A DNA stretch of 64,000 nt from Tubulanus polymorphus (taxonomy: Eukaryota > Nemertea > Palaeonemertea > Tubulaniformes > Tubulanidae), in assembly GCF_964204645.1 (NCBI RefSeq), contig NC_134033.1, positions 918,631 to 982,630 on the forward strand, written 5' to 3'. Position 1 is the stretch's first letter. Every line of letters starts with the position of its first letter. Of the stretch, positions 51,601 to 60,090 are shown one piece after another. The position numbers and the translations under genes are program-made. Below the pieces are notes generated by a model, which worked only from the letters and a program-made list of their open reading frames with translations, did no database searches and was not told where the DNA came from.

Positions 51601-54600
51601 ATCAGCGAACGTTTTACCGAACAAGGAAGTATTTCGCAAATCGATATATGACGTCACGCGCAACAGCGCCAGTAATGAAATCACGCTTCATGAGGCCAGG
51701 GGGCTGGTGGAAGCGAGTTCGGGAGTGATACCGGACCCCTGGCAAGCGTTATATTACAAAATGGATAAGCGAACATTCACAATTGTAATTGTTATTTTGA
51801 ATTGCTCCAATATTGATGACGTAGCGCACATTGACTCACACAAAACCATAGGCGTCCCCGAGGGGGTGCAGGGGTAGCGGACCCTTTTCAAGATAGCTAA
51901 CTTCTCAAGTTAACATGTAATCAATGTTCAAGATTTTTCTTGCCAATTTGACTTAAGTCCTTTAACTCTAAGTGATTCATTTAGAGCCTGGAAAACGTCT
52001 CTAAAGCCTCAAATTTAAAAAAAAGTTTTTTGGGGGAGGCCCCCCAAACACCAGACATTGTGCTTGGATGCTGGATTGATGCTTATTCGAACCCCGTATG
52101 AAAATTCCTGGGGACGCCTATGAGAACCTGTTTTAAATAACGCACAGGTATGAATGTATATGAACATCGTTGTAATTCCGGTTTTTACGGCATCAAAAAA
52201 GTTGCGATATTCGCTTCGCTATTAACACTCCCTCCCGTTAAATAATACAGTCGAATTACCAAAAAATTGCATCAAAAGATTGAATCGTGAGAGCATCTCA
52301 AAAACGACATTTCAATAAATTGTCGTTAAGCCCTTGGGTTGTTTATCCTATACCTGAAATTTAAGGAGTTAGCAAATAAATAGGTCGCTGAGCTATAATT
52401 AATTGGAGAGGCGCAGTGGCCAAGTGGACTAAGCCGCCGGTCACTGGTCTCATCAATCCAGGGTTTATAGGTTCAAACCTTTGTGACGACAGAGTTTCTT
52501 AGTCGAATGTTTTTCTCTGGTCTCTTAAACAACGAATCCACTTATAATGCCATGTGTGGCGCTTAGCGTTTTGAGGCTCTTAAAAAGAGCTATAATTCGT
52601 GCAAATTAGATCATTTTTCAAAAAATTGTTACCAATCTTTTCTAAGGGTCAGTCATACCCTAGAAACCTTTCAATTAACATTAAGCTCTATCTCTTACAG
52701 TTTTCACTCTATGGAGCTCGAAAGTTTCTATTGATTTTCCTACTTTTATGTTAACAATGATGGGCACTCTGAGTGTTTTTTTTTATCAAATCACCCGTGA
52801 GTGCTGAAAGAGTTATGCCCTTGGATGATATATACTGGGAGGAGGGTTGATCCGACGTGACTCCTTAACTCATTTCCACCCAAACACGTTCTCGTATGTT
52901 CGTTATCTCCCATCACATTCCTGCCAAAACCGTACTGGCAAAATGGTTGGCTTGTTTCTTAACTCAAACCCGTACTGATACCGTTGGCTTGATTCTTAAC
53001 TCAAAACCGTACCGATACGGTTGGCTTGTTTCTTAACTCAAAACTGTACCGATACGGTTGGCTTGATTCTTAACTCAAAACCGTACCGATACGGTTTGCT
53101 TGATTCTTAACTCAAAACCGTACCGATACGGTTGGCTTGATTCTTAACTCAAAACCGTACCGATACGGTTGGCTTGGTTCTTAACTCTAACGATAGATGG
53201 CGAATTCATCGCACAACACCAGTTAGTTTAATGCCTTTTACTACTAAACAAACTCATCAGTTGTTCTATACAGTGTGCGAGTGACATCATCTATTGAAAT
53301 GGGGGCTGAACACGCATGAACGAGCATATATTCTGCAAAATACTCCCTCTGCACTGGTTATCGCTACAGATTTTATCACTCTTAGAAGAAATGCCGCTTA
53401 TTTTACATGAAAATGCAAGACCAGATCAAAGATATAAAACAAATTTGATGAGAAGATATCTCTTCTTGTTTTTGTTTTATGAATCTCTGAAAAACACGGA
53501 AATCCTGGCAAAACGCAGCATTGCCTGAAAAATAGGCGTGGCAGGCAAAGAGTTACGAATGTTCTTCATTTATATTCCCGCTTTTTTCTCATATACCCTA
53601 ATTATTCACTCGCCTTAAGCCCGCCGCACCCGGCATAACATTTGTTTCGCCAAAACAGAAAACACACTTTTCAGAACACGTTTTGCCCACAAACAATAAA
53701 ATGTTCAACGGACACGACATTTTGCTGTTCGGCGTTTTGTGTTTTGCCTTCCCCGCACATCTCACATTTTCATCTCAAGTCTCAACATATTACAATTGAT
53801 AACCAGCCAACAGAACGGATACATCTAAACTTACTTCGATGTCTGGGGACGCCAACGTGGACCTCGTTCCAGTGTGATGCTGTAAAAGAATAAAATTCAT
53901 TAATACAAAGCCTAGGAATTGGTAAATCAACCATGGAAAACATCATCTTGTTTTGCAGAAAATCTACCAGGGGAAAGAAAAAAACGAGTCGGAATCTATT
54001 CAATCGTTGCGCTTATGAAAATCAGCACCAGTTTATGGGCATAAAAATGTGCGCCAAGAATTGAATTTGATGACCAATACAAATAAACCAAAAATAGACA
54101 GGTTTGATATCTGTAACCGAATTGGATTTAGAGCCGCCTTTTTTCAGGTCAAAAACGATAAGTTACGAAGGGAATCGAACTCCGATTAAATTCTGTAACT
54201 TTGATGATAATTCTGACGAAAAACTCATAAGAATCGGTTGTTTCAAGGTAACAGAAGAATTAATACTTACTGCCTTTGCTGCTGTTTGTTTACGCTGATG
54301 ACATGAAAGAAAAAAAGAGAATTCATTTTAGTTTTGTTATTTCACGTTCACACGTTAAATACAGTAAATATAAATACATCAATAAAAGAGATACATAAAA
54401 TATATGCACATATATCCGTGAGCAAATGCTTCCAGATTTTACTGTGTGCGCTAATATTATATAAAAAAAACTTGATTATAAAATAATTCTAAGTGACGGG
54501 AATTTATTTCATTGAAAGCAGGATTATTTTCATGACTTTGTTCCCGGTATGAAATATACGATGAAAATCACAAACAAATCATCGTCTGTCAGAAAGAAAT

Positions 54601-57600
54601 AAACACGACTAGAAATTCCATGATACAGAAAACTTCTCACTTACTTCTGGTGCTGTCGTTTTTGTCGTCGTCGTCGTCGCTGAATTCTGTCGCAATAAAA
54701 AAAAAAGAGAATTCATGAATTTCTTGCATTATTTCATATTCAGTAGCACACATTTAACACAGGAGATCATATTATAATTAAAACAAGAGACAAGTTTTAT
54801 ATCTGTATTTGGAAAAACCCTGATATTTCTGTATTCGTTTGTTTTAGGGTTTTATTTAAACAATATAAAGTCCATTAAACAGAAAAATTCAAACTTACTG
54901 TATTCGTCGCTGTTTGTCTGTTCTGTTGCAATAAAAGAAAAGAGAATTCATTAATTTCTTGCATTGAAACTCTGATCTCTGTAACTTTGATATTTCTGTA
55001 TTCGTTTGTTTTACAGTTTGATTCAAACGATATAGAGTCCATGAAACAGAAAAATTCAAACTTCTGTTGTCGTTGCTGCTGCTGCTGCTGCTGCTGCAGC
55101 AAACTGTCGCGATGAAAGAATAGTAATTAATTGCATTGTTATTTCATATTGAGTAGCACACATTTAACAGAGATCATTATTAAAACGAATACCAGACAGG
55201 TTTAATATCTGGAAAAAGATTTCATCAGAGTAAACTTGTTACAATGAGAGAAAACCAAAAACACCACGCGATAAATCAGTTTGATAATTCCTTTTATCGG
55301 GATATTTGCACTTTAAAAATGACAATTGTAATTATTATCATTACTATTATCGTTATTACTACGAGTTTGATGATAATTATGAACTATATGCGCAAATATA
55401 AGCGTATGTGTAAGTGAGCGCGCGCACAAACTGAAGACGAAATCAGTTACAACTTGCTTAAAGAGTTATGAAGTTTCAATGACTCTCAGCGAAAATGGTA
55501 GATATCATATTCCACCGAGGAGATTAATAGAAAACTTACAAAATGAATTTCCGCTTCTACTGTTATCTAGAAAAGAGAATTAACATTCATATCTATAAAA
55601 ATCATTCATTAAATGATCAATGAATCTAAGCGCCAGTTTTATGGAGACCAATGTTTACTTTAATAAATCTGGGTTAACTTGATTAAAAGTGAATTCAGTT
55701 AACTGAGCACGGGTTAAACATAATACCAGTCTAACCGGCTTCAGAGGACCAGGTTAAACAAAACAGGTTTACATAAAATGATATCATAAAATCTAAACTT
55801 ACTGGCGGCGGAATTTCCTCCAGGACTTCTGGCTGTTGGAAAAGAACAATAACATTCACATTCAGGTCAAAAACGATAAGTTACGAAGGGAATCGAACTC
55901 CGATTAAATTCTGTAATTTTGATGATAATTCTGTTGAAAAACTCATAAGAATCGGTTGTTTCAAGGTAACAGAAGAATTTCTACTTACTGCCTTTGCTGC
56001 TGTTTGTTTACGCTGATGACATGAAAGAAAAAAAGAGAATTCATTTTAGTTTTGTTATTTCACGTTCACACGTTAAATACAGTAAATATAAATACATCAA
56101 TAAAAGAGATACATAAAACATATGCACATATATCCGTGAGCAAATGCTTCCAGATTTGACTGTGTGCGCTAATATTATATAAAAAAAACTTGATTATAAA
56201 ATAATTCTAAGTGACGGGAATTTATTTCATTGAAAGCAGGATTATTTTCATGACTTTGTTCCCGGTATGAAATATACGATGAAAATCACAAACAAATCAT
56301 CGTCTGTCAGAAAGAAATAAACACGACTAGAAATTCCATGATACAGAAAACTTCTCACTTACTTCTGGTGCTGTCGTTTTTGTCGTCGTCGTCGTCGCTG
56401 AATTCTGTCGCAATAAAAAAAAAAGAGAATTCATGAATTTCTTGCATTATTTCATATTCAGTAGCAAACATTAAACACAGGAGATCATATTATAATTAAA
56501 ACAAGAGACAAGTTTTATATCTGCATTTGGAAAAACCCTGATATTTCAGTATTCGTTTGTTTTAGGGTTTTATTTAAACAATATAAAGTCCATTAAACAG
56601 AAAAATTCAAACTTACTGTATTCGTCGCTGTTTGTCTGTTCTGTTGCAATAAAAGAAAAGAGAATTCATTAATTTCTTGCATTGAAACTCTGATCTCTGT
56701 AACTTTGATATTTCTGTATTCGTTTGTTTTACAGTTTGATTCAAACGATATAGAGTCCATGAAACAGAAAAATTCAAACTTCTGTTGTCGTTGCTGCTGC
56801 TGCTGCTGCTGCTGCTGCAGCAGCAAACTGTCGCGATGAAAGAATAGTAATTAATTGCGTTGTTATTTCATATTGAGTAGCACACATTTAACAGAGATCA
56901 TTATTAAAACGAATACCAGACAGGTTTAATATCTGGAAAAAGATTTCATCAGAGTAAACTTGTTACAATGAGAGAAAACCAAAAACACCACGCGATAAAT
57001 CAGTTTGATAATTCCTTTTATCGGGATATTTGCACTTTAAAAATGACAATTGTAATTATTATCATTACTATTATCGTTATTACTACGAGTTTGATGATAA
57101 TTATGAACTATATGCGCAAATATAAGCGTATGTGTAAGTGAGCGCGCGCACAAACTGAAGACGAAATCAGTTACAACTTGCTTAAAGAGTTATGAAGTTT
57201 CAATGACTCTCAGCGAAAATGGTAGATATCATATTCCACCGAGGAGATTAATAGAAAACTTACAAAATGAATTTCCGCTTCTACTGTTATCTAGAAAAGA
57301 GAATTAACATTCATATCTATAAAAATCATTCATTAAATGCTCAATGAATCTAAGCGCCAGTTTTATGGAGACCAATGTTTACTTTAATAAATCTGGGTTA
57401 ACTTGATTAAAAGTGAATTCAGTTAACTGAGCACGGGTTAAACATAATACCAGTCTAACCGGCTTCAGAGGACCAGGTTAAACAAAACAGGTTTATATAA
57501 AATGATATCATAAAATCTAAACTTACTGGCGGCGGAATTTCCTCCAGGACTTCTGGCTGTTAGAAAAGAACAATAACATTCACATTCAGGTCAAAAACGA

Positions 57601-59827
57601 TAAGTTACGAAGGGAATCGAACTCCGATTAAATTCTGTAACTTTGATGATAATTCTGACGAAAAACTCATAAGAATCGGTTGTTTCAAGGTAACAGAAGA
57701 ATTAATACTTACTGCCTTTGCTGCTGTTTGTTTACGCTGATGACATGAAAGAAAAAAAGAGAATTCATTTTAGTTTTGTTATTTCACGTTCACACGTTAA
57801 ATACAGTAAATATAAATACATCAATAAAAGAGATACATAAAATATATGCACATATATCCGTGAGCAAATGCTTCCAGATTTTACTGTGTGCGCTAATATT
57901 ATATAAAAAAAACTTGATTATAAAATAATTCTAAGTGACGGGAATTTATTTCATTGAAAGCAGGATTATTTTCATGACTTTGTTCCCGGTATGAAATATA
58001 CGATGAAAATCACAAACAAATCATCGTCTGTCAGAAAGAAATAAACACGACTAGAAATTCCATGATACAGAAAACTTCTCACTTACTTCTGGTGCTGTCG
58101 TTTTTGTCGTCGTCGTCGTCGTCGCTGAATTCTGTCGCAATAAAAAAAGAAGAGAATTCATGAATTTCTTGCATTATTTCATATTCAGTAGCAAACATTA
58201 AACACAGGAGATCATATTATAATTAAAACAAGAGACAAGTTTTATATCTGTATTTGGAAAAACCCTGATATTTCTGTATTCGTTTGTTTTAGGGTTTTAT
58301 TTAAACAATATAAAGTCCATTAAACAGAAAAATTCAAACTTACTGTATTCGTCGCTGTTTGTCTGTTCTGTTGCAATAAAAGAAAAGAGAATTCATTAAT
58401 TTCTTGCATTGAAACTCTGATCTCTGTAACTTTGATATTTCTGTATTCGTTTGTTTTACAGTTTGATTCAAACGATATAGAGTCCATGAAACAGAAAAAT
58501 TCAAACTTCTGTTGTCGTTGCTGCTGCTGCTGCTGCTGCAGCAGCAAACTGTCGCGATGAAAGAATAGTAATTAATTGCGTTGTTATTTCATATTGAGTA
58601 GCACACATTTAACAGAGATCATTATTAAAACGAATACCAGACAGGTTTAATATCTGGAAAAAGATTTCATCAGAGTAAACTTGTTACAATGAGAGAAAAC
58701 CAAAAACACCACGCGATAAATCAGTTTGATAATTCCTTTTATCGGGATATTTGACCTTTAAAAATGACAATTGTAATTATTATCATTACTATTATCGTTA
58801 TTACTACGAGTTTGATGATAATTATGAACTATATGCGCAAATATAAGCGTATGTGTAAGTGAGCGCGCGCACAAACTGAAGACGAAATCAGTTACAACTT
58901 GCTTAAAGAGTTATGAAGTTTCAATGACTCTCAGCGAAAATGGTAGATATCATATTCCACCGAGGAGATTAATAGAAAACTTACAAAATGAATTTCCGCT
59001 TCTACTGTTATCTAGAAAAGAGAATTAACATTCATATCTATAAAAATCATTCATTAAATGATCAATGAATCTAAGCGCCAGTTTTATGGAGACCAATGTT
59101 TACTTTAATAAATCTGGGTTAACTTGATTAAAAGTGAATTCAGTTAACTGAGCACGGGTTAAACATAATACCAGTCTAACCGGCTTCAGAGGACCAGGTT
59201 AAACAAAACAGGTTTACATAAAATGATATCATAAAATCTAAACTTACTGGCGGCGGAATTTCCTCCAGGACTTCTGGCTGTTAGAAAAGAACAATAACAT
59301 TCACATTCATTAGAATTATTTGAAAAATAAGCATCTGGGGGCGGTTGCACGTCAATCGAGACTTAAGTCCGAAAGTGGTCTTAAATCTTAAGACTGGTCT
59401 TAAGTTGTTAGATTGGCTATAGAAACCAAGTTGGTCTTAGACTGATCTTAAGTCAAAACCCTGACTATGGAACCGGCCCCAGAAAATGTTTCAGTTTTGA
59501 ATATTGATTGTAACATCAAATGATAACCGGTCCCGGGTTCAATTCCACATTTAATTCATTATTCCATCTGTATCCTGGATGGTTAGTGAGGTGGAGTGGA
59601 CGGTATCTTTGATGGGTTGGTATGAACGCCAACACCAGGGGGAGTGGGGGCGGGGGATTTAAATCTAGCTCCGATATATCAATGAAATAGTGCGCACTAT
59701 CTCAAAAATATCGATGACGTAGTGCACATCTACTCAGGTAAGTATACTAGGTATCAATGTAGATACAGACATATTATTGGAACAAAAAAAAATGAATACT
59801 TACTATCTGCTTTCGTTTTGGAGCCAT
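37580..59827 (-). CDS. Micro-exon gene, 42 coding exons, unknown basic protein
   Basis: I assembled this gene by eye from minus-strand splice sites. It starts at ATG 59827 (MAPKRKQI) and ends at TAG 37580-37582, about 752 codons over 22 kb. Thirty-seven exons are 24-54 nt. All boundaries are phase 0 except the two introns around the 66 nt exon, which are phase 1 and agree on both sides. Donors are almost always gtaagt and acceptors tttatt..cag or ttctag. No exon has an in-frame stop, and the 40-codon exon 22 is open in this frame only. That fixes the frame across 20 later exons into the two large 3' exons. The product is Lys/Arg-, Ala-, Thr- and Pro-rich with a (PE)n tract, probably disordered. 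Words such as KRARV and RRSPRLR hint at a nuclear or chromatin role (inference). I recognise no domain. A 5' UTR exon must lie above 59832. Confidence 0.85.
38373..38608 (-). CDS. Exon 41 (236 nt)
   Basis: Reads EPILIETVEDGPEDVKEAID, an acidic, helix-prone start, then LFHLNLGPVLDDQLADPVPA, then an Arg-rich part ending WSRRVDGRLWEGELRE. 78 codons after the two shared bases. Acceptor tatattttacag, donor gtaagcatc. The last 132 nt are duplicated at 31578-31709 with the frame intact. Confidence 0.83.
38667..38905. mobile_element. MITE-like element in intron 40
   Basis: Terminal repeats caagggcggatccag (left) and the complement of ctggctcagcccttg (right) match at 13 of 15 positions. No coding capacity. 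Confidence 0.6.
39235..39490. mobile_element. Half copy of the palindromic dispersed element
   Basis: Matches the right arm of the element at 60741-61170 (aaaatggtaggcatggaaac-type start, actctgattcaaatcag, cagcgtaaaatggatg, gtttcactggtcgtat). No left arm. Confidence 0.55.
39569..39614. repeat. (AT)n microsatellite
   Basis: About 23 AT units, then ccg-interrupted AT. It lies just upstream of a retroelement-like tail (cctgacgatgatctctaggg...gagatcgaaacgtcg at 39652-39687). Confidence 0.95.
39774..39945. mobile_element. TTAA-type element, single end
   Basis: ttaaccctttcagtgctgac at 39774, inverse of the right end of the element at 61170-62074. Homology continues through gcactacagtgcgtctacac and the cgcggtgtatcgttagt stretch. 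The other end is missing. It provides the empty-site sequence for the nested insertion at 61326-61932. Confidence 0.65.
40242..40372. mobile_element. Foldback with ~54 bp arms
   Basis: gaggagagaatcccacaatg ... and its complement (40317-40372) match almost perfectly around a ~22 nt centre containing tcgaaacgttgaaataaa, a word typical of retroelement 3' tails. Located in intron 40. Confidence 0.7.
40619..40684 (-). CDS. Exon 40 (66 nt, phase 1 both sides)
   Basis: Completes Val with the base carried from exon 39, then reads IEEIRRNIAADPRYLLNFLT + R and one base that continues into exon 41 as Leu. Phase 0 here hits a stop after four codons. The same frame stays open in the duplicate at 32818-32883, which supports it. 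Confidence 0.78.
40820..41090. repeat. ~50 bp degenerate minisatellite
   Basis: Units around gttaactctgaactcaggat + ccagttctacagttacga. Related words occur at 42485-42620 and at the right end of the window (63920-64000), so this is also a dispersed family. Confidence 0.75.
41286..41331 (-). CDS. Exon 39 (AENAAAAPAVDATEN + 1 base)
   Basis: 46 nt. Two AGs are available (ttatag|gcag|aaaatg). The upstream one gives a frame that ends one base into a codon, exactly as the next exon requires. The downstream one would give KMQLPPPPSMRRKM in phase 0 and would then run into a stop in the next exon. Confidence 0.74.
41940..41990 (-). CDS. Exon 38 (RDEIPPLRRSPRLRRRR)
   Basis: 51 nt, acceptor ttttttccag, donor gtaagtta. 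Duplicated with both splice sites at 32550-32600 (plus strand). Confidence 0.8.
42065..42290. repeat. 43 bp minisatellite in intron 37
   Basis: About five units with gaatagctcggtaggaccag and agattcagggattctatatg. The inverted partial gene copy carries the same array (32142-32480, seven to eight units), so it was present before the duplication. Confidence 0.88.
42373..42411 (-). CDS. Exon 37 (TETPATPPPPQAD)
   Basis: 39 nt, acceptor ctttttag, donor gtaagtttg. Confidence 0.76.
42480..42620. repeat. Short tandem repeat (acagttctggacccagtccc)
   Basis: About three units of ~57 bp. Belongs to the same word family as 40820-41090. Confidence 0.75.
43236..43277 (-). CDS. Exon 36 (DPVSPKRARVRPIK)
   Basis: 42 nt, acceptor attttatag, donor gtaagttt. 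The 3' half is duplicated on the plus strand at 31725-31754. KRARVR could be a nuclear localisation signal (inference). Confidence 0.8.
43745..43771 (-). CDS. Exon 35 (KRKLEVPAS)
   Basis: 27 nt, acceptor attttatag, donor gtgagttt. Confidence 0.73.
44577..44609 (-). CDS. Exon 34 (ESEIARIVQID)
   Basis: 33 nt, acceptor catttctag, donor gtaagttt. Confidence 0.75.
45537..45590 (-). CDS. Exon 33 (NDDFPEPPPPEPEAPTII)
   Basis: 54 nt, acceptor tgattactag, donor gtaagttg. Pro/Glu-rich. Confidence 0.78.
45728..45754 (-). CDS. Exon 32 (DINLFDDLW)
   Basis: 27 nt, acceptor tttttatag, donor gtaaatatc. An acidic-aromatic short motif of the kind that often mediates protein binding (inference). Confidence 0.75.
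46363..46398 (-). CDS. Exon 31 (QPVSPPKIPRDE)
   Basis: 36 nt, acceptor atattttacag, donor gtaagtttc. The intron between exons 30 and 31 holds the (CCGA)n tract. Confidence 0.77.
46541..46656. repeat. (CCGA)n microsatellite
   Basis: About 29 uninterrupted tetramers in intron 30, giving a spurious Gly-Arg-Ser-Val frame. The sequence before it (46447-46540) is a copy of intron sequence found at 42890-42970. Confidence 0.97.
46914..46949 (-). CDS. Exon 30 (VTRKRRCRSVDE)
   Basis: 36 nt, acceptor ttattttatag, donor gtcagttt (C at +3 is unusual here). Confidence 0.72.
47133..47165 (-). CDS. Exon 29 (CKQTTITTTKE)
   Basis: 33 nt. The acceptor atggcatcag resembles the atgtcatcag before RKQTAAKA in the 5' cassettes, and the peptides share KQT, so exons of this type recur across the gene. 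Confidence 0.78.
47427..47456 (-). CDS. Exon 28 (KPTAAAPPKE)
   Basis: 30 nt, acceptor ttattgcaacag, donor gtaagtcag. Third member of the KPT exon group. Confidence 0.8.
47732..47773 (-). CDS. Exon 27 (KPTDPAVAAAIPAR)
   Basis: 42 nt, acceptor ttattgcaacag, donor gtaagttc. Aligned with exon 26 the ends are conserved (KPT and PAR) and the middle differs by lost triplets. Confidence 0.8.
48069..48119 (-). CDS. Exon 26 (KPTTTTTAAAAAAVPAR)
   Basis: 51 nt, acceptor ttattgcagcag (tandem AG), donor gtaagtttc. A paralogue of exons 27 and 28, which share the KPT start and the flanking intron sequence. Confidence 0.8.
48654..48701 (-). CDS. Exon 25 (MKA8KTAAAF)
   Basis: 48 nt GCA-repeat exon. The acceptor region tatagcag offers two AGs three bases apart, so splicing could add one Gln codon without a frame change. 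Confidence 0.75.
48934..48960 (-). CDS. Exon 24 (RERKKKALE)
   Basis: 27 nt, acceptor ttctttccag, donor gtaagtttg. Same length and character as exon 23, only 100 bp from it, so probably a local duplicate. Confidence 0.75.
49061..49087 (-). CDS. Exon 23 (TLKEKRKME)
   Basis: 27 nt, acceptor tttatttaatag, donor gtaagtaaa. Strongly basic. Confidence 0.75.
49843..49962 (-). CDS. Exon 22 (120 nt)
   Basis: 40 codons beginning QVIVDTPRVHAIVVVRGPK and ending RDRLVAQE, donor gtaagaat, acceptor ctatttacag. This is the most ordered-looking part: a hydrophobic beta-like VIVDTP..HAIVVV run followed by a helix-like YEYAHELRDRL. Only frame 0 is open, so this exon anchors the phase of the gene. GC content is clearly above that of the introns. 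Confidence 0.82.
50330..50410 (-). CDS. Exon 21 (81 nt)
   Basis: Reads EIETVFELKLGTSL...LTRKHP, 27 codons. Acceptor tttatatttcag. The donor gtaatgtg is weaker than its neighbours. A second frame (NRNSFRIKVGDVAQ...) is open too. It is rejected because the 120 nt exon that follows allows only frame 0. Confidence 0.72.
50868..51360. mobile_element. hAT-like non-autonomous element
   Basis: Ends cagagttgccactt and aagtggcaacactg are inverse complements (13 of 14) and begin with CAG. The flanks on both sides read tatatt, a probable 6 bp or longer target duplication. Interior frames lack any transposase feature. In intron 20. Confidence 0.65.
51427..51515 (-). mobile_element. tRNA-like SINE scrap
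   Basis: Minus strand contains gggttcgaatccc, a perfect B box, about 75 nt after a weak A-box-like region. It lies between two copies of a ~65 bp sequence (tattacaaaatggataagcg..., 51361 and 51751). Confidence 0.45.
51847..52122. mobile_element. MITE with 13 bp perfect ends
   Basis: cataggcgtcccc at 51847-51859 and its exact complement at 52110-52122. GC-rich interior patches (gggggaggccccccaaac), no reading frame. Confidence 0.75.
52411..52492 (+). mobile_element. tRNA-derived SINE head
   Basis: gcagtggccaagtggactaa matches an A box and ggttcaaacct a B box. The spacing suits a tRNA with a long variable arm (Leu or Ser type). The acceptor stem is poor, so I call it a SINE head rather than a tRNA gene. 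In intron 20. Confidence 0.6.
52940..53190. repeat. 37 bp minisatellite with a near-palindromic core
   Basis: Six to seven units of ttcttaactcaaaaccgtac + cgatacggttggcttga. Each unit contains accgtaccgatacggt, almost its own complement. Confidence 0.9.
53835..53879 (-). CDS. Exon 20 (HHTGTRSTLASPDIE)
   Basis: 45 nt, acceptor ttcttttacag, donor gtaagttt. Another frame is also open, but frame 0 is required by exon 22. Confidence 0.75.
54143..55860 (-). CDS. Six-exon cassette, copy 3 (exons 14-19)
   Basis: Exons: 55803-55832 PEVLEEIPPP; 55540-55566 ITVEAEIHF; 55062-55103 F(A)9TTTE; 54899-54922 NRQTATNT; 54645-54686 NSATTTTTKTTAPE; 54271-54294 RKQTAAKA. Cassette starts are 1718 and 1724 bases apart (ttcaggtcaaaaacgataag marks each left edge). 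Confidence 0.82.
55861..57584 (-). CDS. Six-exon cassette, copy 2 (exons 8-13)
   Basis: Exons: 57527-57556 PEVLEEIPPP; 57264-57290 ITVEAEIHF; 56780-56827 F(A)11TTTE; 56617-56640 NRQTATNT; 56363-56404 NSATTTTTKTTAPE; 55989-56012 RKQTAAKA. It differs from copy 1 by two extra Ala codons and one fewer Thr codon, so length changes are triplet slippage that keeps the frame. The same weak donor follows the poly-Ala exon. Confidence 0.82.
57585..59307 (-). CDS. Six-exon cassette, copy 1 (exons 2-7)
   Basis: Exons in transcript order: 59248-59277 PEVLEEIPPP; 58985-59011 ITVEAEIHF; 58507-58548 F(A)9TTTE; 58344-58367 NRQTATNT; 58087-58131 NSATTTTTTKTTAPE; 57713-57736 RKQTAAKA. All are multiples of 3. 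Donors are gtaagt except the poly-Ala exon, where the only usable GT gives GAA|gtttga. The surrounding ~1.72 kb, introns included, recurs twice downstream at near identity. Confidence 0.82.
59337..59480. mobile_element. Foldback element rich in cttaag words
   Basis: Ends tgggggcggttgcac and ggaaccggcccca are imperfect inverse complements. The interior repeats gtcttaag and cttaagac. It lies between exon 1 and exon 2 of the micro-exon gene. Confidence 0.6.
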
Positions 59828-59831
59828 ATTT
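59804..59831 (-). CDS. Exon 1 coding (MAPKRKQI)
   Basis: Acceptor ttttctag before 59831, then four untranslated bases, ATG at 59827, eight codons, donor gtaagtatt. The acceptor shows that a non-coding exon lies upstream. Confidence 0.75.
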
Positions 59832-60005
59832 CTAGAAAACAAAATAGAGACATCATAAACATTTGAGCGACGACACTTATCATCATTTGAAAATTGGCAT
59901 ATCGATTGTAAACAAATCCGCCAGATGACAGATCTGTAATCAGTCAGTGCTATGGAGGGTAGCCCTTGGGTTTTAATAGAAACAATTTCAGAGACAACAC
60001 ATTAA

Positions 60006-60090
60006 CAACTTTCGTCAGCGAATTCCCTTGAGAATCATCTGTATCAACCAGTTACAGATGATTCTCAAGGGAATTCGCTGACGAAAGTTG
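60006..60090. other. Perfect 38 bp inverted repeat with 9 nt loop
   Basis: Arms 60006-60043 (begins caactttcgtcagcgaattc) and 60053-60090 are exact complements, loop tcaaccagt. The right arm continues into a dispersed repeat that also occurs at about 33295-33490 without the left arm. Confidence 0.85.

Noticed and set aside
52411-52492. Functional tRNA gene
   Set aside because: Boxes are good, but the acceptor stem and overall cloverleaf are poor. Fits a SINE head better.
53316-53528. 70-codon plus frame
   Set aside because: Inside intron 20 on the opposite strand, AT-rich, no homology visible.
54875-55102. Minus frame with poly-Gln (MLQQQQQ...) in each cassette
   Set aside because: It is the CAG phase of the poly-Ala exon running through an intron. 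Phase 0 (Ala) agrees with neighbouring exons and splice sites.
37580-59827. Assignment of the gene to the REC8/RAD21 cohesin family
   Set aside because: Composition (Pro/Glu/Arg-rich middle, words like EEIPPP) is faintly similar, but I see neither the N-terminal SMC-binding part nor a convincing C-terminal winged helix.
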